64,000 nt of DNA, taken from the NCBI GenBank assembly GCA_029565685.1, contig JAKQNR010000022.1:248001-312000 (forward strand), given 5' to 3'. The notes below the pieces were generated by a model, which worked only from the letters and a program-made list of their open reading frames with translations, did not search any database and had not been told where the DNA came from. The translations under genes and the position numbers were made by a program. Source of the DNA: a bacterium (GTDB lineage: Bacteria; Zhuqueibacterota; Zhuqueibacteria; Residuimicrobiales; Residuimicrobiaceae). Positions 17,725 to 26,102 of the stretch are shown here, in pieces (the stretch's first letter is position 1; every line of letters begins with the position of its first letter).

Positions 17725-20700
17725 TTATTTGCCAAAATCCATGTTGAGGCGCATGCCGAAAAAGACCTGCATCGGACCGCCGACGCGATAATAATAGTTC
17801 ACGCCCGGTTTTTGTTTCGGATACACCAGGTGCGATTGTTTATATTGGCCGATCCGATCGCCCGGCTTGAGCGAGGCATAGTACTGATAGATTTCACTTC
17901 CCGGATTTTCCGCCAGTCCATCCAGTGCACCGATGTTGAGCAGCGTGCGGTTGAACGGATTGTGTACCTCGCTGTACACCGAGGCGCTGACGCCGAAAAC
18001 GTTGAGCTCCTTGCTCAGGTAGAAATCGTTGCTGAACGAATTGGTCCACTGCAGGTTGTTGCGCACAAAGGGACTGTTAGTCGGATTCCAGGTGTGTTTG
18101 GCCCCCTCTGCCCAGGAGAGAATGGCGTTGAGCCGCCAGCCGCCGAAAAGGTGGCTGCCGAACACCCGCGGGCCCCAAGCGGACGGCGTGTGAACGTCCA
18201 CGTTGGCCAACACGCTGGGGATCCAGTCCCACAACACTTCGTCGGGATAGGAGAATTTTGAATAGGTCGAGAGGTTGAGCGGATCGCCATCGACAAATAA
18301 ATTTTCATATCCGATCTGACCGACCTTACTGCCGCTGAACTCGGTCTGGATCCAGCCGGTGATAAAGCGCCCCAGCCGTTTGTAAAGACGAAATTCCCAG
18401 CCGATGATGTCCTCATAAGTTTTATTGGACCAGGTGTAATAACGCCGGGTGGGATTGGGCGAAAAGACGTTTTGATAATACACCGGCCCCAATTCGTCGG
18501 TGACATCTTTATAGTACACCGAGGTATGGATCAGAAATTCGTCGAACAGCACCTGTTCATAGCCGAGTTCGTACTGAACGGTTTTCTGCGGCTTGAGGTC
18601 CGGATTGCCGCGCCATTCGATGGGCGAATCCATTCTCGGATGAGTGATGAAGCCATAGCGGTAGCTGTTGCTTGGCGCGTTGTAAGCATGACCATAGTTG
18701 AAATAGATTTTGCTGCTGGCGGTCATGGGATGTGAGATGCCCAGCCGCGGACTGATGCGAAAGTACTTTTTGCTCGGCGATGCTTGCATGCTGTCCAGAT
18801 TGGTCCACATGTCGTCCATGTACCAATAATTTGAGAACGGATCATCCTGATCATAGGAATTGGCATTGGCGTCGAAAAGCTCACCGCGCAAACCGAAGTT
18901 CCCGGTCAGACCGCGAATCTCCAATCGGTCCTGAAGATAAATGCCGCCATACTGGGGTTTTTCCGTGTAACGGATGGCACGATCTTCCACCGCTGTCCGT
19001 ATCTGGTAAAAATCACGACGGATCAGGCTGGGGTTGAAATAAATTCCGGTTTTTATCTGATGGTATTTGTTGACCTGACTGGTCAGATCGGCGCGCGCGG
19101 TCATAGACCAGCCGTAAGAGCGGTCGAATTCACCGCTGCTGGCATTTAGATTGTATTTTCCGGTTTGATCGTAGACAGACCGCCCGGGCGTGACCCACCC
19201 GTCCGGTGATTCGTCGTAGGAACTGGCTGGAAACCACAGCTGATCGCCGGCATAGAAGGTGGTGTCCTTGCTGACGTAATGGCCGGTGGCCGGGTTCCAA
19301 TAGCCGCGGGCCTTTAGCGTATCCGAGGTGATGGTATAGTATTCTGCGTCGATGGTTTTGATTTTAGTCGTGTCGCGGGCCGGCCCTTGACGAAAATCAT
19401 AAAACCTCTCCATGCGGGAGACGCGGACTTCGTAAAAAGTTTTCGGCGACAGCGTGTGCACAAAATTCAGCCCCCAGTTTGTAGTGCGGATATCGCCCAA
19501 CGGATAATTGGAATTGCCGTAAGACCCGCCGCCGCCGGAACGCATCACATAGGCGTCGTTGCCGCGTTCAGAGGCGGTGACTCCGGTTCCGCTTTCGTTG
19601 GCCACCATGCCCATAACCATTACCCGCATGTTGCTGGCCGGACGGTAGGTCAGCTTGAGCGTGGTGTTGTCTTCGCCAAAGTGATCGCGCAGCCCGGGAT
19701 GCTCATAGGCGTTGTAATTAGTGCGATTCGATAGCATAAAACTGGTGTTCTTCAACAGCGGTCCAACCAGCGGCAACGTTCCGCCTGGCATGGGTCCGCT
19801 GACCGTTCCATCTACCACATAATCCGGCCGATGGCCCTCTTCACGGCCGCGATGCTGCCAACGCCACAGTTCCCGATTCTGGTTCGGCGACCGGTCGTTG
19901 GTGGAATCTTTGTCGGTCAGATTCTTTTCAGAGTAGACGATCCAGCCGTCGAACTTGTCCTGCGGCAGCGGGAACATTTGCGCCAGCTTGGCAGAGTCGA
20001 AAGAGATGTCGCTGCCGTACATCAGATAGTATTTATCCTCGATGTATTGCTTGGGGCCGTCGTATTTGTAGCCCGCGGGTTTATAACGTCCGTCAATCAA
20101 CACATTGTACCGGCTGCCGCCCTCGCTGGTGGTTACGTTGATGATGCCTGAACGCAGGTCGCCGTATTCAGCCAGAAAACCACCGGTTTGAATCGAGATC
20201 TCTTCGATGGAGGTCCGGTTGTAAGAGAGGAACGGCACATTAAAGACGTTGTCCTTGAGAGAAAAGCCGTCCAGGTAGGCCATGACCTGGTCCGAACCGC
20301 CGCCGCGGATGTTCACCTTGTTGTCGTAGGAGCTGACCGAGACACCAGGCGTCAGATTCATCAACTCTTGGATGGTGTTCACCGGCAGATTGGCCGTCTC
20401 CTCTTTGCTCATGACGATCTGGCTGGAGGAAACGTCCAGCTGCACCACCTCTTTCTGGGCCGTGACGGTCACACTTTGACCCTCGATGGCCATCTCTTTA
20501 AGAGTAAAATTCAGGGTGATGGTGCGGTCCAATTCCACCCGCACGTTGGTGATCGTTTTTGCTTCGTAGCCCACCATGCTCGCCTTGACGGCGTAGGTTT
20601 CTGTGGGAATATTCAGGATATAGTAATAGCCCTCCAGATCCGCCACCGCTCCAAGGCGGACGTCAAACGGCACGATTTTGTTTCCCCGCATAAGGCCCTC

Positions 20701-20850
20701 GATCATGACGTTGGCGCCGATCAGCGGCTCGCCGGTGCGCGCGTCTTTGATCGTCCCCGAGAGTTTGCCGTTGGCCGCCCAGATCAGAGACGGACAGGAT
20801 AGCATGCAAAGACAAAACAATACTCTGCTGCTTATTTTTCTTCTTTCCAT
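17725..20850 (-). CDS. TonB-dependent receptor with carboxypeptidase-regulatory-like N-domain (cassette A)
   Basis: I place the start at the ATG at 20850 because a signal peptide follows directly ('SSRVLFCLCMLSCPSLIWA'); an in-frame extension to 21021 has no export signal. The 1041-residue product has a carboxypeptidase-regulatory-like domain ('LSGTIKDARTGEPLIGANV', about 28-120) and a plug (about 135-260) with 'NTIQELMNLTPGVSV' and 'VNIRGGGSDQVMAYLDGF'. A long beta barrel follows, ending in 'FFGMRLNMDFGK'. It should import a ligand across the outer membrane with TonB energy. The layout resembles SusC-type receptors, but no SusD gene is present; a PorV-like barrel and a T9SS cargo follow instead. 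A carbohydrate ligand is inferred from the surrounding enzymes. It is 149 bases downstream of the lacI-type gene, with no terminator seen between. Confidence 0.85.
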   Translation of the reverse strand: MERRKISSRVLFCLCMLSCPSLIWAANGKLSGTIKDARTGEPLIGANVMIEGLMRGNKIVPFDVRLGAVADLEGYYYILNIPTETYAVKASMVGYEAKTITNVRVELDRTITLNFTLKEMAIEGQSVTVTAQKEVVQLDVSSSQIVMSKEETANLPVNTIQELMNLTPGVSVSSYDNKVNIRGGGSDQVMAYLDGFSLKDNVFNVPFLSYNRTSIEEISIQTGGFLAEYGDLRSGIINVTTSEGGSRYNVLIDGRYKPAGYKYDGPKQYIEDKYYLMYGSDISFDSAKLAQMFPLPQDKFDGWIVYSEKNLTDKDSTNDRSPNQNRELWRWQHRGREEGHRPDYVVDGTVSGPMPGGTLPLVGPLLKNTSFMLSNRTNYNAYEHPGLRDHFGEDNTTLKLTYRPASNMRVMVMGMVANESGTGVTASERGNDAYVMRSGGGGSYGNSNYPLGDIRTTNWGLNFVHTLSPKTFYEVRVSRMERFYDFRQGPARDTTKIKTIDAEYYTITSDTLKARGYWNPATGHYVSKDTTFYAGDQLWFPASSYDESPDGWVTPGRSVYDQTGKYNLNASSGEFDRSYGWSMTARADLTSQVNKYHQIKTGIYFNPSLIRRDFYQIRTAVEDRAIRYTEKPQYGGIYLQDRLEIRGLTGNFGLRGELFDANANSYDQDDPFSNYWYMDDMWTNLDSMQASPSKKYFRISPRLGISHPMTASSKIYFNYGHAYNAPSNSYRYGFITHPRMDSPIEWRGNPDLKPQKTVQYELGYEQVLFDEFLIHTSVYYKDVTDELGPVYYQNVFSPNPTRRYYTWSNKTYEDIIGWEFRLYKRLGRFITGWIQTEFSGSKVGQIGYENLFVDGDPLNLSTYSKFSYPDEVLWDWIPSVLANVDVHTPSAWGPRVFGSHLFGGWRLNAILSWAEGAKHTWNPTNSPFVRNNLQWTNSFSNDFYLSKELNVFGVSASVYSEVHNPFNRTLLNIGALDGLAENPGSEIYQYYASLKPGDRIGQYKQSHLVYPKQKPGVNYYYRVGGPMQVFFGMRLNMDFGK

Positions 20851-20999
20851 AGTCTCGCCAGTTGGTTGAGTAAATGAGATGGCAACCGCTAAACGCGGCT
20901 GTACGAATTGGCCTTTGGTACCTACGCGTACCTGCAACGCTGCCGCTTGGAAAAGCGTTTTGAGCGATGAAGGTGTCTGCGGCCAGCTCTTGCGGTTTT

Positions 21000-22088
21000 C
21001 TAATCTGAAGATGGACCGCACGAGCCGCGTATTACCAGAGATGGATCGATGGTCAGTTCCATTTCAGGGCATACGGTATCGGGTCGGTTCAACTGCTGAA
21101 GCAGAGTGGTGACTGCGTTTTTACCGATCTGTTCGACCGGTTCTCGTACGCTGGTCAGGGACGGACGGGTGAGAGCCTCAGAATACAAGTCGCCGAATCC
21201 CATCACCGAGATATCATTCGGAACCTTGACCTGTTTATTGGTCAGGATGTTGATAATGTTGAGTGCAATGGGGTCATAAAAACTAAAGATCGCGGTCGGG
21301 CGCTGTGGCAGCGCTAAAATTTCATCAACGATGCGGTGATCGTCCGCCGGATGCAGTTCATCATGCCAGACCAAATCCTGCCGGTACTCCACGCCATGAT
21401 CTCTGAGAACCTGCTGGAAGGCGTATAATCTTTCATTGCTGCTTGATGATTCGCTGCCGTGAGTGACCACCGCAATCCGGCGATGACCGAGCGAGAGAAG
21501 GTAATTGGTCGCCAGCTGAACGCCCAACGTGTTGTTGACTTGAATGGTCGTTCCTTCCGCTTCCGGCGGTCTGCGCCAGAGGAAAACATGCGGCATGCCT
21601 GAAACTTTGAGTTCTTTAGTGCGCAACGCCATGGGCGGATTAGGCTTGTCTGGGACCAGAAAAATCAAACCGTCGATATAATGGGTTGCGATCAGCGCGG
21701 CATAGCAGGAATGAGGATCGGTCTTGGAAACGATCTCATCGTCGAAAATCATGATGTTGTGTTTTTTATCATGTGCGGCTTGGGCGATCGCCTTGAGCGC
21801 TCTGGCTGAATATTCGCTTTTAAACAGGTCATAGGCAGAAGAAGTGACAATGCCGAGGATGTTGGAGCGGCTGGTGGAAAACGCTTTGGCAAGTCGATTG
21901 GGGGAGTACTTTAATTCTTTAGCGGTGGCTAGGACCCGTTGGCGGGTGTTTTCGCTGATTTTGATCGGGCTTGATTTATCGTTGAGTACGAGGGAGACCG
22001 TCGCTTTGCTGACGCCGGCTTTCGCTGCGACATCGGCGATCGTAATGGTCGGCCAACGTCGCTTCACTTTTTCTTTCGCCAAGATCAT
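21000..22088 (-). CDS. LacI-family transcriptional regulator
   Basis: A 362-residue cytoplasmic DNA-binding protein. The N-terminal helix-turn-helix and hinge (about 14-75) are clear: 'TIADVAAKAGVSKATVSLVL' and 'VLATAKELKYSPNRLAKAF'. The rest is a periplasmic-binding-protein-like sensor domain ('ILGIVTSSAYDLFKSEYSAR', 'YLLSLGHRRIAVVTHG', 'ISVMGFGDLYSEALTRPSLT'). The family usually represses sugar genes and releases DNA on binding a sugar inducer. Its own promoter (22215-22243) carries a LacI-type operator (22192-22203), so autoregulation is likely. A second similar site serves the divergent enzyme operon. The SD before the ATG is weak, and a GTG seven codons in (before 'KRRWPTI') is an alternative start. 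It heads the transcription unit that contains the TBDT and sortase. The inducer is unknown; a pectin-derived sugar is plausible. Confidence 0.9.
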   Translation of the reverse strand: MILAKEKVKRRWPTITIADVAAKAGVSKATVSLVLNDKSSPIKISENTRQRVLATAKELKYSPNRLAKAFSTSRSNILGIVTSSAYDLFKSEYSARALKAIAQAAHDKKHNIMIFDDEIVSKTDPHSCYAALIATHYIDGLIFLVPDKPNPPMALRTKELKVSGMPHVFLWRRPPEAEGTTIQVNNTLGVQLATNYLLSLGHRRIAVVTHGSESSSSNERLYAFQQVLRDHGVEYRQDLVWHDELHPADDHRIVDEILALPQRPTAIFSFYDPIALNIINILTNKQVKVPNDISVMGFGDLYSEALTRPSLTSVREPVEQIGKNAVTTLLQQLNRPDTVCPEMELTIDPSLVIRGSCGPSSD

Positions 22089-22191
22089 GGGCGCTCTGCC
22101 GATCGGTTTTTTCTGTCTGTTCTGTTTGACATCTCTGCAGTCTCGCTCAAGATCAGGGACTAAAGCAATGCCTTTTTTAATCCGTTTCAGC

Positions 22192-22203
22192 TAAACCGAT
22201 TTA
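22192..22203. promoter_or_regulatory. LacI-type operator upstream of the lacI gene
   Basis: TAAACCGATTTA is a near-perfect palindrome around a central CG, the classic LacI/GalR-family half-site arrangement (TAAA-CG-TTTA core). It lies 11 bases downstream of the -10 box of the leftward promoter, near the expected start of transcription, and would block it when bound. The assignment to the regulator at 21000-22088 is inferred from adjacency. Confidence 0.65.
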
Positions 22204-22214
22204 ATAACGACTAA

Positions 22215-22243
22215 AGGATAAGGAAAATTCATTTAAATGTCAA
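22215..22243 (-). promoter_or_regulatory. Leftward promoter of the lacI-TBDT-porU unit
   Basis: On the minus strand there is a consensus -35 TTGACA (22238-22243), a 17-base spacer and a -10 TATCCT (22215-22220). The expected start is near 22208, giving a leader of about 120 bases before the lacI-type ATG. Confidence 0.7.
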
Positions 22244-22349
22244 GCCAATTTTTATTGTCACGGAAATTTATGCTGTTTACTTATAAAAGGAAAAACACAG
22301 CTGTTGTTCATAATTTAAAAATAAGATCTGCAAGTTATTTAAAAAGGGC

Positions 22350-22378
22350 TTGACATTGATGCGCAGGTTGAGTATGAT
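22350..22378 (+). promoter_or_regulatory. Rightward promoter of the seven-gene enzyme operon
   Basis: TTGACA (22350-22355), a 17-base spacer and TATGAT (22373-22378) form a near-consensus housekeeping promoter. The expected start is about 22385, some 88 bases before the ATG at 22473. The surrounding region is AT-rich. It is paired back to back with the leftward promoter about 110 bases away. Confidence 0.75.
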
Positions 22379-22401
22379 TAGGAAAAGATAACCGTTCAAC
22401 C

Positions 22402-22413
22402 TAAAACAGTTTA
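22402..22413. promoter_or_regulatory. Second candidate LacI-type operator
   Basis: TAAAACAGTTTA has the same outer half-sites (TAAA...TTTA) as the site at 22192 but lacks the central CG. It lies about 17-28 bases after the expected start of the rightward transcript, a position suited to repression. It is the weaker of the two candidate sites. Confidence 0.4.
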
Positions 22414-22472
22414 ATAATCGCAGTCGATCTTGATCAAAACACATCACCTCAGATGTTCCAATAGAGGAGGGC

Positions 22473-25400
22473 ATGAAAATAGAAAATCCCCTTCGCTGGA
22501 TAACCGTTGCATTGCTGTTTTGCTGTTCCATAACCCATGGAGCGTCTTCAGCAGTTGCCATCGATAAGAATGCTTCCGTTGCAGTCCAGGGTGGATGGCA
22601 TTACTCCCGGCTGCTGGATGAATCCGTTTCTTTTGCGAACCAGATCATCCTTCATGCTCCTGACCGCTATGGTAAAAAATCAACACCGCTCTGGCTGGCG
22701 GTGTTAAACCCTAATGCCCCGGGTCTGATTCAGGAAAAACCTGCCAATTGGCAGTCCTATTGGGACGCAGAAGATTATATGATGACCGCCCAGGGTTGCA
22801 ATCTCTACCGCGATATGCCGACTTTGGCCGCTTTTCAAAAGCTGTCCCGGTTGACCGGCGATGACCGCTATCAACAGGCAGTGTCCGACTATCTCACCTT
22901 TTTCCTAAAAAATTTGCCACATCCCACCACCGGGCTCTTTCCCTGGGGCGAGCACATGTCCTATAACACCGTACGCGATACTCTCTACGCCAACCGCCAT
23001 GAGCTGGAACATAACGCCCCAGAGTGGGAGATGCTGTGGCGCAGCGACTCAAACGCGGTAAAACGAGAGATCGAGGCCATTCATCGGTTCAGCATCTATG
23101 ACAAGGAGAATTTTTACTATGATCGCCACGCCAACTATTACACCGGCGCCTTTGATCCTGCTCCGGTGCGCGGCTCTTATATCAAACACTCTGGGCTCTT
23201 TGCTTACAGTTTTTTGTTTCTCTACAGTAAAACCCACGATCCGCGTCATCTGGACTGGGCGCGAAAAAGCGCTGCGCTGTACTGGAATCACCGTGATCGT
23301 AAAACCGATCTGGTCCCAGGCACTGTTTCGCCTTCCGGCGCCTCTGGAAATTCAGAATCGCAGCTGCTTTTAGCCCACTATCTCTTGCGCGGCCTCTCCT
23401 TTTACCCGGATTCACTGATCAAGGATCAAACGATTAGAATGATCGACGCTGTACTGAAATATGGCTTTGATCCGACGGATGGAAGCTTTGCCGGACAGAT
23501 CGTTCCATCCACAGGACAAGCCCTGGGCAAAGCCAATGCCTTCAGTCATGGAGAGCCTGCCGAGTCTTATAGACTCTCGGCACTGCTGCACGCTTACCGT
23601 TTGACCGGGGAAACGCGCTTTTTACAGGCGCTGCAAGTCCGGTTGCAGTCGATCAGCCGTATGCCTTTGCCTACCGGCGTCACGCCTCAGGTCGCAGGCT
23701 CATTGATCGATCTATTGGTTGATGTGTACCGGATCAGCGGTGAAAAAGACTATTTGCAGTTCGCCAGAAATCTGGCTGATTGGTCCTTGCACAACCTAGT
23801 GCGAAAAGACCTGATCATCGAGTCGAGTGCCGGCTGTGTCTACCACAATGATAGCCGTCCCGGCGTGCTGTTGTCCGCCTGGCTCAGGTTGTATGAAACC
23901 GAACTCGTTCAGCCCTTGCATTGGACCACCTGCGATGCCCATTCTGGGCAAGGAGGGACCATACTGGTGAATGCCAGAACCTGCAGAGAGTTGGATGAGA
24001 TCACTCTCGAGGCTACGTTTAAGGACCGGCGTAAAGTGCGCATCCGCGCAAAACCACTCCACGGCAGTTATTCATTCGCCCTGCGCTATTCGAAAAAATC
24101 ACGCCAGGGACCTGTCCACCTGCGGTTTTTTAGGGAGAGCGACAAGCGCCTCTTGGATCAGGGTGAAGTGCTGCTGGTCGACAGCGCCGGTCCGCAGATT
24201 CGATTCATAAACTTTCCCGACTGGATTCCGCAAAATAGACGATTTTGCGGCACAGCGCGAGTGAGTGATTCCGCCGGAATCGTTAAAGTCGTTTGTCATT
24301 ATCAAGCCGAAGATAGCCTGTCTGGCCAGGTGACCGGCATGGAGGATCCCAAGGATGCAGAGCTGTTCATTTTTACTCTGCCGCCCCTGGCAACGAAATC
24401 CGATCGCATGATCCTGCAGCTGGAAGCTGTGGGCAATCCGGCTTATCCTATGACCACTCGTTCATCGCAGCAAACCGTGGTGCTGGCCAAACCGGATGTG
24501 ATCGCTATAAACGTCCAATCCGGATTGACGCAGCTCCTTCCCAGCAGTCTGAAAGACCTGAGCCTCAATGCAAAAGTGGGGCCGTCCGCTGCAGCAGGCG
24601 CTGTGGATCTTTCTTTGCTTCCTGTGGTTCCCAGCAACCTAGCCAATGGACTGCCGGAAATACTCCTGCCTGGTTTGGTTTCTGTGCAGCCTGCAGACGC
24701 TTGGCAGGGGGGTGATAATCGGCTCTCGCTGGTACGTCAGTATGACGATCGCGATTTAGAGTCCATGCTGCCGGCCACGCTTTCTGCCTATCAATGGCAG
24801 ACTGGATCCTGGCAGCCGGTGGCGCAGGCCCAGGTCGACCATACGAACAAACAGATCTCCGTACCCTGCGATAAAGGCGGATTGTTTGCTTTCGGCGGAC
24901 ATTCCAGAATGGGTTGGCGTCGTTCGTTTAACGGCGCTCTGCTCAGTTCTCCGGCTGTGGCCCGCTTAGATCAGCAGGGCACCCTAGCCATTATCCTGGA
25001 TACTCGTGATGCCGACAGAACGCTTTACGCCTTGGATGGACAAGGTCGGACTCTCTGGATCCATGAGGCCGGCGCCATGCAGTCGTTCCCAACGATTGCG
25101 GATTTGGATCAAGATGGTTTGGACGAGGTCCTTGTTGGCGGCCCCAGGTTAACCGTGTTGCATGGCAATGGTCAAGTGCGCTGGCAGATGCCTATGCCAA
25201 ACACCTCATCACCGGTTGTAGGAGACATCACCGGCACTAGTCCGCCCGAGATCGTTGTGGTTGGCGAAGGCGGATTAGTGGCTGCCTTTACCATAAATGG
25301 TGTAGAACTGTTCCGTTCTCAGGCCGGCCCAATGTGCAAAATCCCCGCTCTGGCTGATCTTGACGGCGACGGCCGGTTCGAAATCATCGTCGCCGGTGAT

Positions 25401-26102
25401 CAAGGCCTGTCCGCTTTCTCCGGTAAGGGCGGTCGGTTGTGGCAAATTCCTTTGCCCGGCCAACCGATGTATGCGCCGGCTGTGGCTGATCTTGACGGCG
25501 ATGGCCGAGACGATATCGTACATCTCTGCCGGACTGATGAGCAGGGGTATCTCGAAGCCTATAACGGCAAAGGGAAATTGCTCTGGCAAGCTGTGGTCAG
25601 TCGGGAGCCGGACTGGAGTCCGGTCGTAGCCGCCATGCAGGGCGACGGACAACCGTGCATCCTAGCCCAATCTAGAGACCCGCGCAAACTGGAGATCTAT
25701 GACAGGCACGGCCATCTGTTGCGCAACCTGGCCACTACCGGCCGGGTGCTGCAGACGCCCGTGCCCATGGAGATGGACGGCGACGGCCTTTTAGATGTGC
25801 TGGCGCCGTTTGATCTTTCGTACCGGCTCTGGGCCCTTGCCAATGACGGTGCGCCGCTCTGGTCTTATACGCCTAAAAGTTATACATTACCAGGAGTGAA
25901 AATCAAAGGCGGTGGTTCCCTTTTAGTGGCGGACATTAATGGCGATGGTCTGGTGGAAATCGTTGGCGGCGATGATGAGACTTGGTTGAATATGGTGCGC
26001 ACAGAGATCCCCTGCAAACCCTGGGCAATCCTTTCCGGTCAGTATCATGGCGATTGCCGTCATAGTGGAAATTATCTCGACAAAGAAAAGGTTGATCCAT
26101 GA
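22473..26102 (+). CDS. Secreted alpha/alpha-toroid protein with C-terminal FG-GAP-type propeller
   Basis: A 1209-residue protein with a signal peptide (residues 1-25). Residues about 30-470 read as an (alpha/alpha)-barrel: repeated helical pairs such as 'TLAAFQKLSRLTGDDRYQQA' and 'HLDWARKSAALYWNHRDRKT', with a conserved-looking 'WDAEDYMM'. Such toroids are common in pectate-lyase and glycosidase families, but I cannot name the family. An Ig-like stretch follows (about 480-690). Residues about 817-1190 form a propeller with repeated Ca-binding-like loops ('ADLDGDGRFEIIVAGD', 'ADLDGDGRDDIVHL', 'ADINGDGLVEIVGGDD'). AGGAGG precedes the ATG closely. It is the first gene of the operon driven from 22350. 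The stop overlaps the next start by 4 bases (ATGA). It has no sorting domain, so it is probably periplasmic. Confidence 0.7.
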   Translation: MKIENPLRWITVALLFCCSITHGASSAVAIDKNASVAVQGGWHYSRLLDESVSFANQIILHAPDRYGKKSTPLWLAVLNPNAPGLIQEKPANWQSYWDAEDYMMTAQGCNLYRDMPTLAAFQKLSRLTGDDRYQQAVSDYLTFFLKNLPHPTTGLFPWGEHMSYNTVRDTLYANRHELEHNAPEWEMLWRSDSNAVKREIEAIHRFSIYDKENFYYDRHANYYTGAFDPAPVRGSYIKHSGLFAYSFLFLYSKTHDPRHLDWARKSAALYWNHRDRKTDLVPGTVSPSGASGNSESQLLLAHYLLRGLSFYPDSLIKDQTIRMIDAVLKYGFDPTDGSFAGQIVPSTGQALGKANAFSHGEPAESYRLSALLHAYRLTGETRFLQALQVRLQSISRMPLPTGVTPQVAGSLIDLLVDVYRISGEKDYLQFARNLADWSLHNLVRKDLIIESSAGCVYHNDSRPGVLLSAWLRLYETELVQPLHWTTCDAHSGQGGTILVNARTCRELDEITLEATFKDRRKVRIRAKPLHGSYSFALRYSKKSRQGPVHLRFFRESDKRLLDQGEVLLVDSAGPQIRFINFPDWIPQNRRFCGTARVSDSAGIVKVVCHYQAEDSLSGQVTGMEDPKDAELFIFTLPPLATKSDRMILQLEAVGNPAYPMTTRSSQQTVVLAKPDVIAINVQSGLTQLLPSSLKDLSLNAKVGPSAAAGAVDLSLLPVVPSNLANGLPEILLPGLVSVQPADAWQGGDNRLSLVRQYDDRDLESMLPATLSAYQWQTGSWQPVAQAQVDHTNKQISVPCDKGGLFAFGGHSRMGWRRSFNGALLSSPAVARLDQQGTLAIILDTRDADRTLYALDGQGRTLWIHEAGAMQSFPTIADLDQDGLDEVLVGGPRLTVLHGNGQVRWQMPMPNTSSPVVGDITGTSPPEIVVVGEGGLVAAFTINGVELFRSQAGPMCKIPALADLDGDGRFEIIVAGDQGLSAFSGKGGRLWQIPLPGQPMYAPAVADLDGDGRDDIVHLCRTDEQGYLEAYNGKGKLLWQAVVSREPDWSPVVAAMQGDGQPCILAQSRDPRKLEIYDRHGHLLRNLATTGRVLQTPVPMEMDGDGLLDVLAPFDLSYRLWALANDGAPLWSYTPKSYTLPGVKIKGGGSLLVADINGDGLVEIVGGDDETWLNMVRTEIPCKPWAILSGQYHGDCRHSGNYLDKEKVDP

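Noticed and set aside
16780-18261. 493-codon plus-strand frame spanning two minus-strand genes
   Set aside because: It crosses the PorV-like and TBDT genes in antisense, including their intergenic gap, and lacks an SD or export signal. Codon-bias shadow.
20851-20999. Possible LacI-type site in the lacI-TBDT gap
   Set aside because: AAAACGCTTTT on the minus strand is only loosely palindromic and lacks a promoter beside it; not enough to call an operator.
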